The notes under the pieces are model-generated. The model saw nothing but the letters and a program-made list of their open reading frames with translations, was not told where the DNA came from and searched no databases. Below, piece by piece: positions 18,135 through 27,900 of a DNA stretch of 64,000 nt. Where the stretch lies: the NCBI GenBank assembly GCA_049840875.1, contig JASGJE010000010.1, positions 1 to 64,000 on the forward strand. Reading direction: 5' to 3'. Numbering within the stretch: the stretch's first letter is position 1; the number at the start of each line of letters is the position of its first letter. This stretch comes from JAFDYH01 sp049840875 (GTDB taxonomy: Bacteria; Bacteroidota; Bacteroidia; Chitinophagales; Chitinophagaceae). A program made the position numbers and the translations under genes.

Positions 18135-19649
18135 ATGGATTTTCTGAAATCGCTCGGTATTGAAGCAATCAATAAAGGTGTAAGCACAGGTGTTAATTCC
18201 ATTGATTCAAAAGGAGAAAAGATCGATTCTTATTCACCTGTTGATGGAAAACTGATAGCTTCCGTTATTTCAGCAGATAAAGAAAGTTACGATGCTGTAG
18301 TAAAAAAAGCCGGTGAAGCATTTTTACAATGGAGATTGGTGCCGGCGCCAAAAAGAGGTGAAATAGTAAGGCAGATTGGTGAAGCATTGCGAAAAGATAA
18401 AGAAGCGTTGGGTAAATTAGTCTCATATGAAATGGGCAAAAGCCTGCAGGAAGGATATGGTGAAGTGCAGGAGATGATTGACATCTGCGATTTCGCAGTA
18501 GGCTTATCACGGCAACTTCATGGCCTGACAATGCATAGCGAACGATCATTGCATCGCATGTACGAACAATGGCATCCGCTCGGCATCGTTGGTATCATTT
18601 CAGCATTTAATTTTCCTGTAGCTGTGTGGAGCTGGAATACGATGCTCGCCTGGATATGCGGTGACGTTTGCATCTGGAAACCGTCTGAGAAAACACCACT
18701 TTGTGCGGTGGCATGCCAGAACATAGTAGCAGAAGTTTTTAAAAAGAATAATATACCGGAGGGAGTTTGCGGATTAATGATCGGTGGCAGAGAAGTTGGA
18801 GAATGGATGTCGGCTGATGAAAGAATTCCGCTCGTTTCAGCAACGGGTTCTACACGAATGGGTAAAGCAGTCGGTGCAACTGTTGGTGCAAGATTGGGGA
18901 GAGCATTATTGGAACTTGGAGGAAATAATGCTATCATCATTTCTAAGGACGCAGATATTGATATAGCAGTTCGTGGAGCAATCTTCGGTGCTGTTGGTAC
19001 TGCAGGGCAACGCTGCACGACTACACGTCGCCTGATTATACAGGAAGAAGTATATGAGAAAACGAAGGATAAACTTGTAGCAGCTTACAAGCAATTGCAT
19101 ATTGGCAACCCATTGGACGAAAAGAATCACGTTGGTCCACTCATTGATAAAGATGCCGTAAAATCATACAGCGCCGCTATTGAAGCTTGCAAAAAGGAAG
19201 GTGGCAACTTTGTTGTGGAGGGAAACGTGCTGGCTGGTGATGGATACGAAAGTGGTTGTTATGTCAAGCCTTGTATCGCTGAAGCGAAGCCAGAATATAA
19301 GATTGTACAGCACGAAACATTTGCCCCTATCCTGTATTTATTGAAGTATAAGACAATAGACGATGCTATCGCCATTCAAAACAATGTGCCGCAAGGGCTT
19401 TCCTCTTCGATAATGACATTGAATCTTCGTGAAGCTGAGAAATTTCTTTCACATGCCGGAAGCGATTGTGGCATTGCGAACGTCAACATAGGTACCAGCG
19501 GTGCCGAAATTGGTGGTGCATTTGGAGGAGAAAGAAACCGGTGGTGGCCGCGAAAGCGGAAGCGATGCCTGGCGGGCTTATATGCGTCGTCAGACCAATA
19601 CGATAAATTACAGCTCCGATCTGCCGTTGGCCCAAGGCATCAAATTTGA
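18135..19649 (+). CDS. ALDH7-type aldehyde dehydrogenase with frameshifted C-terminus
   Basis: 504 residues as read. The NAD-dependent ALDH core is intact: SAFNFPVAVWSWN near 156, LELGGNN with the general base Glu near 260, and the nucleophile Cys in TAGQRCTTTRR near 293. The first residues and YEMGKS/EVQEMIDICDFAVG segments place it in ALDH7 (antiquitin; 2-aminoadipate-6-semialdehyde dehydrogenase), a lysine-breakdown enzyme. After GGAFGGE (about 19525-19540) the frame turns into a basic, unrelated tail. The alternate frame there reads ETGGGRESGSDAW and a normal family ending, with a stop at 19654-19656. So two bases are missing or one is extra: a real mutation or a sequencing error. The missing tail contributes to the oligomer interface in ALDHs. 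Confidence 0.88.
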   Translation: MDFLKSLGIEAINKGVSTGVNSIDSKGEKIDSYSPVDGKLIASVISADKESYDAVVKKAGEAFLQWRLVPAPKRGEIVRQIGEALRKDKEALGKLVSYEMGKSLQEGYGEVQEMIDICDFAVGLSRQLHGLTMHSERSLHRMYEQWHPLGIVGIISAFNFPVAVWSWNTMLAWICGDVCIWKPSEKTPLCAVACQNIVAEVFKKNNIPEGVCGLMIGGREVGEWMSADERIPLVSATGSTRMGKAVGATVGARLGRALLELGGNNAIIISKDADIDIAVRGAIFGAVGTAGQRCTTTRRLIIQEEVYEKTKDKLVAAYKQLHIGNPLDEKNHVGPLIDKDAVKSYSAAIEACKKEGGNFVVEGNVLAGDGYESGCYVKPCIAEAKPEYKIVQHETFAPILYLLKYKTIDDAIAIQNNVPQGLSSSIMTLNLREAEKFLSHAGSDCGIANVNIGTSGAEIGGAFGGERNRWWPRKRKRCLAGLYASSDQYDKLQLRSAVGPRHQI

Positions 19650-19745
19650 TTTGTAGCAAATACCTGCATTTCTTTAATTTTCAGGTAATAATAATGGCTT
19701 TCGCCCGTTTTATCCCGGTAAAGCCACCTAAAATAGATGAACCAA

Positions 19746-21176
19746 ATGAAAAAACATCAACACCTATTTCTCGCATTACTATTTTTTTCATTTCAGATCA
19801 TAGCACATTCTCAGGCACGGATCGGAATAATAGCCGGACCCCACTCTGCTTCAGTTTTCGAAAACAACACAAGCCCAGGCTGGTCAGATAATGTTAAGGG
19901 ATATTATTCCTCACGTTTTAGCTTTCATGGCGGAGTTATTTTTGATGTGCCATTTTCAGGAAAGTCACCGTTGTATTTTCAGCCTGCGTTGATATATTCT
20001 GGTAAAGGCAGAAAATTTACATCTCCCTCGAATTCCGACCTAAACGAAATAGATGCCCAGCATATCAATTTTGTTCACCAGCAACAATTTCTTAGCTATG
20101 TTGATATTCCTCTGAATCTTGTTTTAAAATTTCCTGTTGGGAAGAGTTCGAAGTTCATTTTTGGCGGAGGGCCTCAACCATCTTTATTGGTAGGTGGTAA
20201 AGAGACAACAATAGTAAAAGATACGGTAAACGGAATCTCAAATGTTGGTGAAACTAACAAGCCAAAAAAAGGTAGCGGTGGTGGTGAATATAAAGGATTG
20301 GATTTTAGTTTAAACGCTCTGATGGGGTTTGAAATCGGAAGATTTTTCATTACTGTCAACTATGCCAGGAGCTTTGGAAATTTTTATACCGGCAAAAATT
20401 TCGAAGGAACATTCAGACATAATATCATTGGCGGCAGCGTCGGCGTTTTCTTCGGCAGCGATAAAAGTCCAAAAGTAAGAGATAGGGATAAAGATGGAAT
20501 TGTTGATGCTGAAGATGCCTGCCCTACACAACCAGGTCTTGCTCTAACAAACGGATGTCCTGATAAAGATGGCGATGGCGTAGCCGATAAAACAGATAAA
20601 TGCCCTGATGTCGCTGGTCCTGTAAGCAATGGAGGTTGCCCGATTCCTGATAGGGATAAAGATGGTGTGCCGGATGACCAGGATAAATGCCCTGATGTCG
20701 CCGGCTTGCAGATTTATGAAGGTTGTCCGATTCCGGATAAGGATGGTGATGGCATTAACGATTTTGAAGACAGATGCCCGACCGTAGCTGGTCCTGCTTC
20801 GAATAAAGGTTGCCCGATAGCTGATGCAGACAAAGACGGAATTCCTGATAAAGACGATAAATGTCCTAACCAGGCTGGTGTGGCAAAATATAACGGATGC
20901 CCCATTCCGGATACTGATGGCGATGGCATTAATGATGACAATGATAAATGCCCGCAAAGCAAAGGCCCCGCCGATAATAATGGTTGTCCGGAAATCAAGA
21001 AAGAATTAATTGATAAAATAACTGAGGCCGCAACGCAAATGAAATTTGTTCCCCAAAAAGCAGATTTACAGGCTTCAAGTTACAAGGTTCTTGATCAGAT
21101 GATCAAGCTGTTGAAACAAAATCCAACTCTTGCTTTATCAATAGATACCTATTCAAATGTTATTGAAAACAGATGA
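19746..21176 (+). CDS. OmpA-family outer-membrane protein with TSP3 repeats, frameshifted
   Basis: Signal peptide (MKKHQHLFLALLFFSF...), a PorT/Omp-like beta-barrel (about 20-240), six thrombospondin type-3 calcium repeats (about 247-415; DxDxDGxxDxxDxCP pattern), then the beginning of an OmpA peptidoglycan-binding domain that stops at TGA 21174-21176. The rest of the OmpA domain continues in another frame (next entry). The neighbouring gene at 21485 is an intact paralog with the same architecture. Start taken at the ATG at 19746, next to the Lys-rich signal start, instead of the ATG three codons earlier. Role by family: anchoring the outer membrane to peptidoglycan; the broken copy may lack this. 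Confidence 0.85.
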   Translation: MKKHQHLFLALLFFSFQIIAHSQARIGIIAGPHSASVFENNTSPGWSDNVKGYYSSRFSFHGGVIFDVPFSGKSPLYFQPALIYSGKGRKFTSPSNSDLNEIDAQHINFVHQQQFLSYVDIPLNLVLKFPVGKSSKFIFGGGPQPSLLVGGKETTIVKDTVNGISNVGETNKPKKGSGGGEYKGLDFSLNALMGFEIGRFFITVNYARSFGNFYTGKNFEGTFRHNIIGGSVGVFFGSDKSPKVRDRDKDGIVDAEDACPTQPGLALTNGCPDKDGDGVADKTDKCPDVAGPVSNGGCPIPDRDKDGVPDDQDKCPDVAGLQIYEGCPIPDKDGDGINDFEDRCPTVAGPASNKGCPIADADKDGIPDKDDKCPNQAGVAKYNGCPIPDTDGDGINDDNDKCPQSKGPADNNGCPEIKKELIDKITEAATQMKFVPQKADLQASSYKVLDQMIKLLKQNPTLALSIDTYSNVIENR

Positions 21177-21351
21177 GGCGAACCAGAAACTTGCAGTAGA
21201 AAGAGCGAACAATATTATGGCTTATATCGGCTTGCAGGGAATCGATTGGAGCCGCATGAAAGCAAACGGATTTGCAACAGAAATTCAACCACAAGGTAGC
21301 ACAGCTAAGAACACCGGCAATAGAACTGAGTTTAAGATTTCAAGCCAATAA
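21177..21351 (+). pseudogene. Out-of-frame remainder of the OmpA domain
   Basis: The frame open from about 21157 encodes TDEANQKLAVERANNIMAY...GNRTEFKIS, which aligns with DANMKLSQARADNVKAY...NRRVEMKVS of the intact paralog downstream. It joins the preceding gene only after a shift near 21160-21176, in or next to the A-run GAAAAC. It has no credible start of its own. Two family positions (N-R-R-V-E versus N-R-T-E-F) are degraded. Confidence 0.8.
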
Positions 21352-21376
21352 GTGGTTGATATTATTTATTTTACGA

Positions 21377-21408
21377 AAAGCCCGGGTTTATACTTAGGGC
21401 TTTTTTTC
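21377..21408 (+). terminator. Rho-independent terminator
   Basis: AAAAGCCC (21377-21384) and GGGCTTTT (21397-21404) form the stem, followed by a T-run. It ends the frameshifted OmpA transcript, so the two paralogs are separate units. Confidence 0.8.
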
Positions 21409-21425
21409 TTTCCACTTTAGCGTAA

Positions 21426-21433
21426 TATTTTTG
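21426..21433 (+). promoter_or_regulatory. -7 box TATTTTTG of the second OmpA paralog
   Basis: Exact TAnnTTTG match just after the preceding terminator, leaving a leader of about 45 bases before the ATG at 21485. Confidence 0.55.
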
Positions 21434-21484
21434 AGTTTGGCACGTTTTTGCTTTAATAGTCCAATAATTCAATATTCAAACCCC

Positions 21485-22990
21485 ATGAAAAAACCACTTT
21501 TACTTTTAGTAGCTGTAGTACTCGCTGGTACAGCTTTAATGGCCCAGGTCAGGATCGGAATCCTCGGTGGCCCGAATTCATCCTCTGTAATCGAATCAAA
21601 CAATTTATCAAACTGGAACAACATCAAGGACAATTATAAGTCCCGTTTAGGCTTACATGCTGGTGTGGTTGCAGACATCCCTTTTAGCCCGACTTCGAAA
21701 TTTTATTTTCAACCGGGTGTTCAATTTTCCAATAAAGGAAGAAAATTCAGCCAGAGTTATGATACTGCTACACACGACACTTCCTGGTATAGCCACACGC
21801 AATTTGTAAACTACATCGAAGTTCCTTTAAATCTGTTAGTGAAATTTCCAATCGGCGGTAAAGCAAAGTTTATTATTGGTGGCGGCCCATACGTTGCTTT
21901 CCTGTTTAACGGAAAAGAGAATGATGAAGTAGCTTACAAGAACGGCGATTTTGGAACAAATGAAGTAAAAGATATCCCTGTCGGAAAAGGGCCAGGTAAA
22001 TATCAAACATTGGATTATGGAGTCAATGCATTAGCCGGTTTCGAAATCGGTCGCGTCTTCATCACTGCAAACTACAGCAGAGGCTTAAGCGATTTCTACC
22101 AGGCCGTTTCTTATGACGGTAGTTTCAAGCACCAGGTAATTGGCGGGACTCTGGGAGTATTTCTCGGCAAGCAAACAAAAGCAGAACCGAAATCGAAAGA
22201 TAAAGACAAAGATGGCATAGAAGATAAAGACGATGCTTGCCCGACAGAGCCAGGAACTGCTATGACAAAAGGCTGTCCTGATAAAGATGGTGACGGCATT
22301 GCCGACAGAGAAGATAAATGCCCGCAAGAACCCGGTAAAGTAAAATACAATGGCTGCCCGGTTCCTGATACAGATAAAGATGGCATCAATGATGAAGAGG
22401 ATAAATGCCCGCAGATTGCCGGTGTTGCAAAATATGGCGGCTGTGCCATTCCTGATACAGACAAAGATGGTATCAATGATGAAGAAGATAAATGTCCGCA
22501 GGTAGCTGGTGTTGCCCGCTATAATGGATGCCCGGTACCAGACACAGATGGCGATGGTATAAGCGATGAAGAAGATAAATGCCCGCAAACGAAGGGTACG
22601 AAAGAAAATGGTGGATGCCCGGTTATTAAAAAGGAAATACTGGAAAAAGTAAATTACGCTGCCCGCAGTATCGAGTTTGAATATACAAAGGCAACGATCC
22701 GTTCCTCATCTTATGCTGTTCTTGATGAAGTAGCTAAAATCCTGAACCAGGATCAAAGCCTCATTCTCGCAATCGAAGGTCATACCAGCAATGATGGTGT
22801 TCTCGATGCGAATATGAAATTATCACAGGCCAGGGCAGACAATGTAAAAGCATACTTTGTATCGAAAGGTATCGATGCTTCAAGATTACATGCGCAAGGC
22901 TTTGGAACAAACAAACCGTTAAATAGTGGTAAAACAGCGGCTGAAAAAGCTAAAAACCGCCGTGTTGAAATGAAAGTAAGCAACCGCTAA
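21485..22990 (+). CDS. OmpA-family outer-membrane protein with TSP3 repeats, intact paralog
   Basis: 501 residues: signal peptide (MKKPLLLLVAVVLAGTALMAQ), beta-barrel domain (about 22-235) starting VRIGILGGPNSSS, five thrombospondin type-3 repeats (about 238-370) that should bind Ca2+, and a C-terminal OmpA domain (about 385-500) with LSQARADNVKAYF and NRRVEM, the peptidoglycan-binding signature. The usual HTDxxG loop reads HTSNDG. By family, the barrel sits in the outer membrane and the OmpA domain holds peptidoglycan. The gene is flanked by its own promoter box and a strong terminator. The longer frame from 21431 lacks a signal-like start and was rejected. Confidence 0.92.
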   Translation: MKKPLLLLVAVVLAGTALMAQVRIGILGGPNSSSVIESNNLSNWNNIKDNYKSRLGLHAGVVADIPFSPTSKFYFQPGVQFSNKGRKFSQSYDTATHDTSWYSHTQFVNYIEVPLNLLVKFPIGGKAKFIIGGGPYVAFLFNGKENDEVAYKNGDFGTNEVKDIPVGKGPGKYQTLDYGVNALAGFEIGRVFITANYSRGLSDFYQAVSYDGSFKHQVIGGTLGVFLGKQTKAEPKSKDKDKDGIEDKDDACPTEPGTAMTKGCPDKDGDGIADREDKCPQEPGKVKYNGCPVPDTDKDGINDEEDKCPQIAGVAKYGGCAIPDTDKDGINDEEDKCPQVAGVARYNGCPVPDTDGDGISDEEDKCPQTKGTKENGGCPVIKKEILEKVNYAARSIEFEYTKATIRSSSYAVLDEVAKILNQDQSLILAIEGHTSNDGVLDANMKLSQARADNVKAYFVSKGIDASRLHAQGFGTNKPLNSGKTAAEKAKNRRVEMKVSNR

Positions 22991-23015
22991 ACGAAGCATA
23001 GCGTCAAACTTATCA

Positions 23016-23045
23016 ACAGTCCCGCCAACGCGGGGCTGTTTTTTT
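23016..23045 (+). terminator. Rho-independent terminator
   Basis: ACAGTCCCGC (23016-23025) pairs along 10 bases with GCGGGGCTGT (23030-23039) around a CAAC loop; seven T residues follow. Confidence 0.9.
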
Positions 23046-23097
23046 ATTAAAAAAGAGCACGATTTTCATTATTTTTTCAGCTCACTTAACAACTTTG

Positions 23098-23105
23098 TAA
23101 TTTTG
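23098..23105 (+). promoter_or_regulatory. -7 box TAATTTTG before the subtilase
   Basis: Exact TAnnTTTG match 26 bases upstream of the ATG at 23132. Confidence 0.5.
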
Positions 23106-23131
23106 CAGTTTATTTAAAAAAATCAATGTAA

Positions 23132-24811
23132 ATGAAGAGATACTTTTTGATGGTTGCCCTGCCCTTTGTGATGGTTCTGAATGTGCACGCACAAAAAGAA
23201 GATGTACCCAAAGGCTGGCATTTGATGGACAAGGAAACAGACGGGGTGTATGGTATCAGTTTAAAAAAAGCCTACGATTTTATTCATGAAAAAAATCTGA
23301 AAAGCAAACAAGTTCTGGTAGCTGTTATCGATTCAGGAATTGACACCACCCATGAAGACCTGAAATCAGTTCTCTGGACAAATACCGGCGAAATACCCGG
23401 GAATGGTATTGATGATGACAACAATGGCTACATAGATGATATCCACGGCTGGAATTTTGTTGGAGGACGCGATGGTCGCAATGTAAAAGACAACTCAGGT
23501 GAATCAATCCGGGTTTATTATCAATACAAAGACAAATTTTCCAAACTTACGGATTCAACAACGTTGAGCAAAGATGACCAGGAGCTATATGAAATGTGGA
23601 AGAAAGCAAAAGCAGATGTAGGAGAAGTAAATCCCGAAGAACTTTTAAATCTCATGTTGATTAAAAGTGTATTCAATGATGCGTTGAGTGGTGATAGCAT
23701 TATCAAAAAAGCGTTGAACAAGCAGGACTACTCCGGCGCTGATGTGCGTGATTTAAAAACGATGAATATCGAGGAGAAAAGAGCAAAAGAAAAAATTCTC
23801 CGTTTGTATTATGGCCTGCAGGTAGACCTTGAAGATAGCAGTAAGCAACTGTATGAAGAACTTCAGGAGCAAATAGAAAGTGAAGAAAAGAAGAATGCTG
23901 CAAAGAAACAGGCGCCAAAAGATTATCGTGCAGAAATTGTAAAAGACAATTACAACGATTTCAATGATCGTTTTTATGGCAACAATGATGTAATGGCTAA
24001 CACAGCAATGCATGGTACGCATGTTTCCGGAATCATTGGCGCAGCAAGAGATAATGGTGTTGGAATGGATGGCGTGGCAGACAATGTAAAAATCATGCTG
24101 ATCCGCGCTATACCTGATGGCGACGAATATGATAAAGATGTCGCGTTGAGCATCCGTTACGCAGTTGACAACGGCGCACAAGTAATCAACATGAGTTTTG
24201 GCAAATACCTTTCTCCACAGAAACAATGGGTGGATGATGCCGTAAAGTATGCAGAGAGTAAAGGTGTATTGCTGGTAGCTGCAGCGGGAAATGAAAAGAA
24301 AGATGTAGACACCTTGCCTCATTTCCCGAATCAATACCTGAAAAAGGATGCACGAAAAGTAACCAACTGGATAAGCGTTGGCGCAAGCGGCGATCCCAAA
24401 GCGGGTGGACTGGTAGCAAGTTTTTCCAACTATGGAAAAAAAGATGTTGATGTGTTTGCTCCGGGAGTAAAAATCTATTCAACCGTTCCCGGTGGTAATA
24501 CTTACGCCAACCTGCAGGGCACCAGTATGGCATCGCCTGTAGTTACTGGTCTTGCTGCATTGATTATGGAGTATTTCCCTACTCTGTCGGCGCAACAGGT
24601 GAAATATGTAATTGAGAAATCAACAACAAAAACGGATATTGACGTAACAGATCCCGGTAGTGGAAAAACAGTAAAGCTATCCGATCTCTGCAGCAGTGGA
24701 GGAATTGTGAACGCTTACGGCGCTGTTCAGTTAGCGGCTACCCTTAAAGGTGAGCGGACAAATACACAGATAAAAACAAAATCAACAGTCAATCAAAAGA
24801 CAAAAGAATAA
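23132..24811 (+). CDS. Secreted subtilisin-like serine protease (family S8)
   Basis: 559 residues with a signal peptide (1-20). The catalytic triad is complete: Asp67 in AVIDSGIDTTHED, His294 in HGTHVSGIIGA and Ser465 in GTSMASPVVTGLAAL. Between Asp and His sits an unusually long Lys/Glu-rich insertion (about 115-270) that looks helical or coiled. No inhibitor-I9 propeptide and no T9SS tail is visible, so it may stay periplasmic or be exported as is. It lies just downstream of the OmpA paralogs but has its own promoter box and terminator. Substrate unknown. Confidence 0.92.
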   Translation: MKRYFLMVALPFVMVLNVHAQKEDVPKGWHLMDKETDGVYGISLKKAYDFIHEKNLKSKQVLVAVIDSGIDTTHEDLKSVLWTNTGEIPGNGIDDDNNGYIDDIHGWNFVGGRDGRNVKDNSGESIRVYYQYKDKFSKLTDSTTLSKDDQELYEMWKKAKADVGEVNPEELLNLMLIKSVFNDALSGDSIIKKALNKQDYSGADVRDLKTMNIEEKRAKEKILRLYYGLQVDLEDSSKQLYEELQEQIESEEKKNAAKKQAPKDYRAEIVKDNYNDFNDRFYGNNDVMANTAMHGTHVSGIIGAARDNGVGMDGVADNVKIMLIRAIPDGDEYDKDVALSIRYAVDNGAQVINMSFGKYLSPQKQWVDDAVKYAESKGVLLVAAAGNEKKDVDTLPHFPNQYLKKDARKVTNWISVGASGDPKAGGLVASFSNYGKKDVDVFAPGVKIYSTVPGGNTYANLQGTSMASPVVTGLAALIMEYFPTLSAQQVKYVIEKSTTKTDIDVTDPGSGKTVKLSDLCSSGGIVNAYGAVQLAATLKGERTNTQIKTKSTVNQKTKE

Positions 24812-24815
24812 ATTG

Positions 24816-24844
24816 AATCCCGTAGTTGATCCGGGATTTTTTTT
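24816..24844 (+). terminator. Rho-independent terminator after the subtilase
   Basis: AATCCCG (24816-24822) pairs with CGGGATT (24832-24838), followed by a run of T residues, four bases after the stop codon. Confidence 0.85.
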
Positions 24845-24990
24845 GTGCTATCTATTTGTAGTGAACAACTATGTTACTTGTCGGCGTCTGGTGGCAGTAT
24901 TTTTCGATATAGAGGCTTATTAGGAAATGAACAAAAGAATTGCAATCAGAGCCTACAATTGCAAATGATTGCCAATTTTGAGATTACAGA

Positions 24991-27900
24991 TTACCGTATT
25001 AAAGTGCTCGTGCCTTTCAAAACTTCCCATTTATTTGTAATTAAATTTTTATACTCAATAATCCAAACAAAAGTACCTGTTCCTTGCGGTACACCACTGA
25101 GTGTGCCATCCCAACCTTGATTTGCATTTGTCGTTTCGAATACTTTCTGCCCATATCTATTGTACATTCTAAAATACTTAATAGTTATATTTTGATAAAC
25201 TCTTGGAATTTGAAAAATATCATTAATTCCATCCCTGTTAGGCGTAAAAGCGTTTGGCATTATAAGATCTCTAAAAACAATGATAGAAACGGTACTACTT
25301 GAAGAACAATTGTCAAAACTAGTTACCTCAAGCTTATAATCCCTATTTTCTAAAGTGTTTGTAAATGGAGACCGTGTTACAGAACTATTTAAATCAATTG
25401 ATGGTGTCCATAAATATGATCTTATGTTACCTGAAATGATTGGATTTAGCTTATATACTGTCCCATACGGAATTACTATTTCAGAAGGATTGAATACTAC
25501 CGTTGGCAATGGGTAAACCTTCATAGTAACATCTTGTGCAAAGGCAACTGTGGCACAAGCTTGGCTGCTAATTAATTCACAATTGACCTTATCACCATCT
25601 TCTAAGGTAGATACATGATAAAAATCATTAGCAGTAGTTTTTACGATATCCCCATTGATCATCCAATTATAAACTGGGGCACTCCCTGCTTGTACGGAAT
25701 GCGCCGAAAAGGCAACATCATCTCCTTTACAAATAGGATTCTTAGAAGGCGCGATGCTTATTGTCGGTTTAATTATTGGATTAACAGTTATAGTAAGCGA
25801 ATTTGATATTGCCGGGTTAGCCGCACAAGCGCTGCTGCTATTCATAAGACAAGATATTTTATCTCCATTCGCTAAGCTTGCGCTATTGAATGTTGGAGAA
25901 TTAGTTCCAATATCCATCCCATTTAATTTCCATTGGTAAAAGGGTTGTGACCCGGCATCGACAGGACTTGCAGTGAATATAATAGAATTGCCTTGACAAA
26001 TATTCGTTGTGGGCGCAGAAATAGTTATAGAAGGAGTTATTATAGGGTTTACTTGCATAATAATGCTGTTGGACGAAACAGTTTTATCTGTAGCGCATCC
26101 GGAATTACTAGTCATTACGCAGCTAATAACATCATTATTATGCAAAGAACGGTTAGAGTAAGTGGAGTGATTATCGCCAACATTACTCCCATTCCATTTC
26201 CATTGGTAAGTTGGGGAAGCGCCGCCATTAGTTGGCGTAGCAGTAAAAATTACGTTACTATTTTCGCAAATAGGGTTTGCAGATGCTGTTATATCAACAG
26301 ATGGAGTGCTGTCGACTGTTGTCATTATAATTGCATTGCTGGTAAAAGAATTTATGCCATTACACCCATTTGTGGTTGTCAAGATACAGGTTACTATATC
26401 TCCGTTATTAGGTTGATAACTCATAGTAGAGCTATTTGTTCCAACATCTATTCCATTCACTTTCCATTGGTATGAAGAACCTGGAGAACTTGGATAGGAT
26501 ATAGCTGTATAAGTTGCAGATGTGCCCTTACAAATTGTACTGTTTGGCGTAGAGATAGTAATAGTCGAAGATACCTGGGATGAAATGCTAACGATTAAAG
26601 AGCTCGATACCGGCTCATTAGTTGAGCAAGGCAAGCTGCTCACTAATGAACAGCTTACAACATCATTATTTTGTAATGTTTTACTAGAGAAAGTAGAGCT
26701 ATTTGTTCCAACATCCATTCCATTCACTTTCCATTGATAAATCGGGTTACTACCTTCATTTGTTGCCGTAGCAATAAAATTGAGCATGGTACCCTGGCAT
26801 GCTACGCCTGCAGGCGAAACAACTAAACTTAGTGTCGGCGATAGGCTTGAAACAACATGAAGGGTGAGTTGCGATACGCTTGTTGTATTTTGATTACAGG
26901 GATTAATTGAATTATTTGTAGATGTGAGCGTTACTATATAATTCCCCGGTATCGGATAGTTATGGCTTTGCTTCAGAATAGAGCCGTTAGTTGTTACAAC
27001 AGGTGTCCCGTCTCCAAAATCCCAGGTATAACTGCTGTTGCTACCCGATGTGATAATATTGAAATCTGTATTGCCTATGCAAACATCAACAGTTGGGTTG
27101 CCAATGCTTGAAATATTATTGCAGGTAAAATAGGTATTAATATTTTCAACGGAAGACCCGGTACAATATCCATATCCTTGGTAACTTCCAAAACCATATG
27201 CGTATGCAATAAACCCATTGCTATTTACTATTTTATGCTGTCCGGCGCTTATATCAAATGCCGCCTGGCTATAAACGGGATTGCCTGGAACTGCAACAAA
27301 AGAATTCCCGACATTGATGCCATCCAGCTCTGTTTTATTTGCATCTGCCGTTTTACAAACGATGCTTACTTTATGATCGCGGATACTTCCGCTTTCCGGG
27401 GATAAAAATATTGATTCTTTAAGTTTTTGTTCAATTGGGGGAATAGTGATCATCGTAGGGTCTCCGTCATTATCAGGGCCACGCATAATATCATATTCAT
27501 GGCTTGTTGCAAATAACACTACCTGAACCGGCTTATTCGTTGTAATATATTTTGGCTCATTGTTGCTTTCAAATTCATAAAGGCTGCCAGCATTTATGGT
27601 AGCTGCTAATGCGCCGTCAATATTAATGGCAGTATTATCGTATGCTGCATATACCCTCGCCCTATATACATTTCTGCCTTTTAAAGTGCCGGTAATGAAC
27701 TGCTTTCCAAACGAGCTGATGGGAAACAGTTGCTCATACAAAATATCTGCAGCACTATATTCAATAGGAACTCGCGATTTAGCTCCGGCAAATACAGCAA
27801 TCGGCTTGCAACCATTTGTAACGGATACCCACGAGCCTGATAAATCTGAAGATAGATTTGCTTTTGTAGTTACGTAATATGTTTGGCCTTTATTAAGAGT

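Noticed and set aside
20460..20990. Repeating GATAAAGATGG units as a possible CRISPR or satellite
   Set aside because: They encode the TSP3 repeats of a secreted OmpA-type protein; unit lengths vary with the protein.
24845..25120. 91-residue open frame after the subtilase
   Set aside because: It overlaps the convergent giant gene's 3' end and starts in the terminator; coding character absent.
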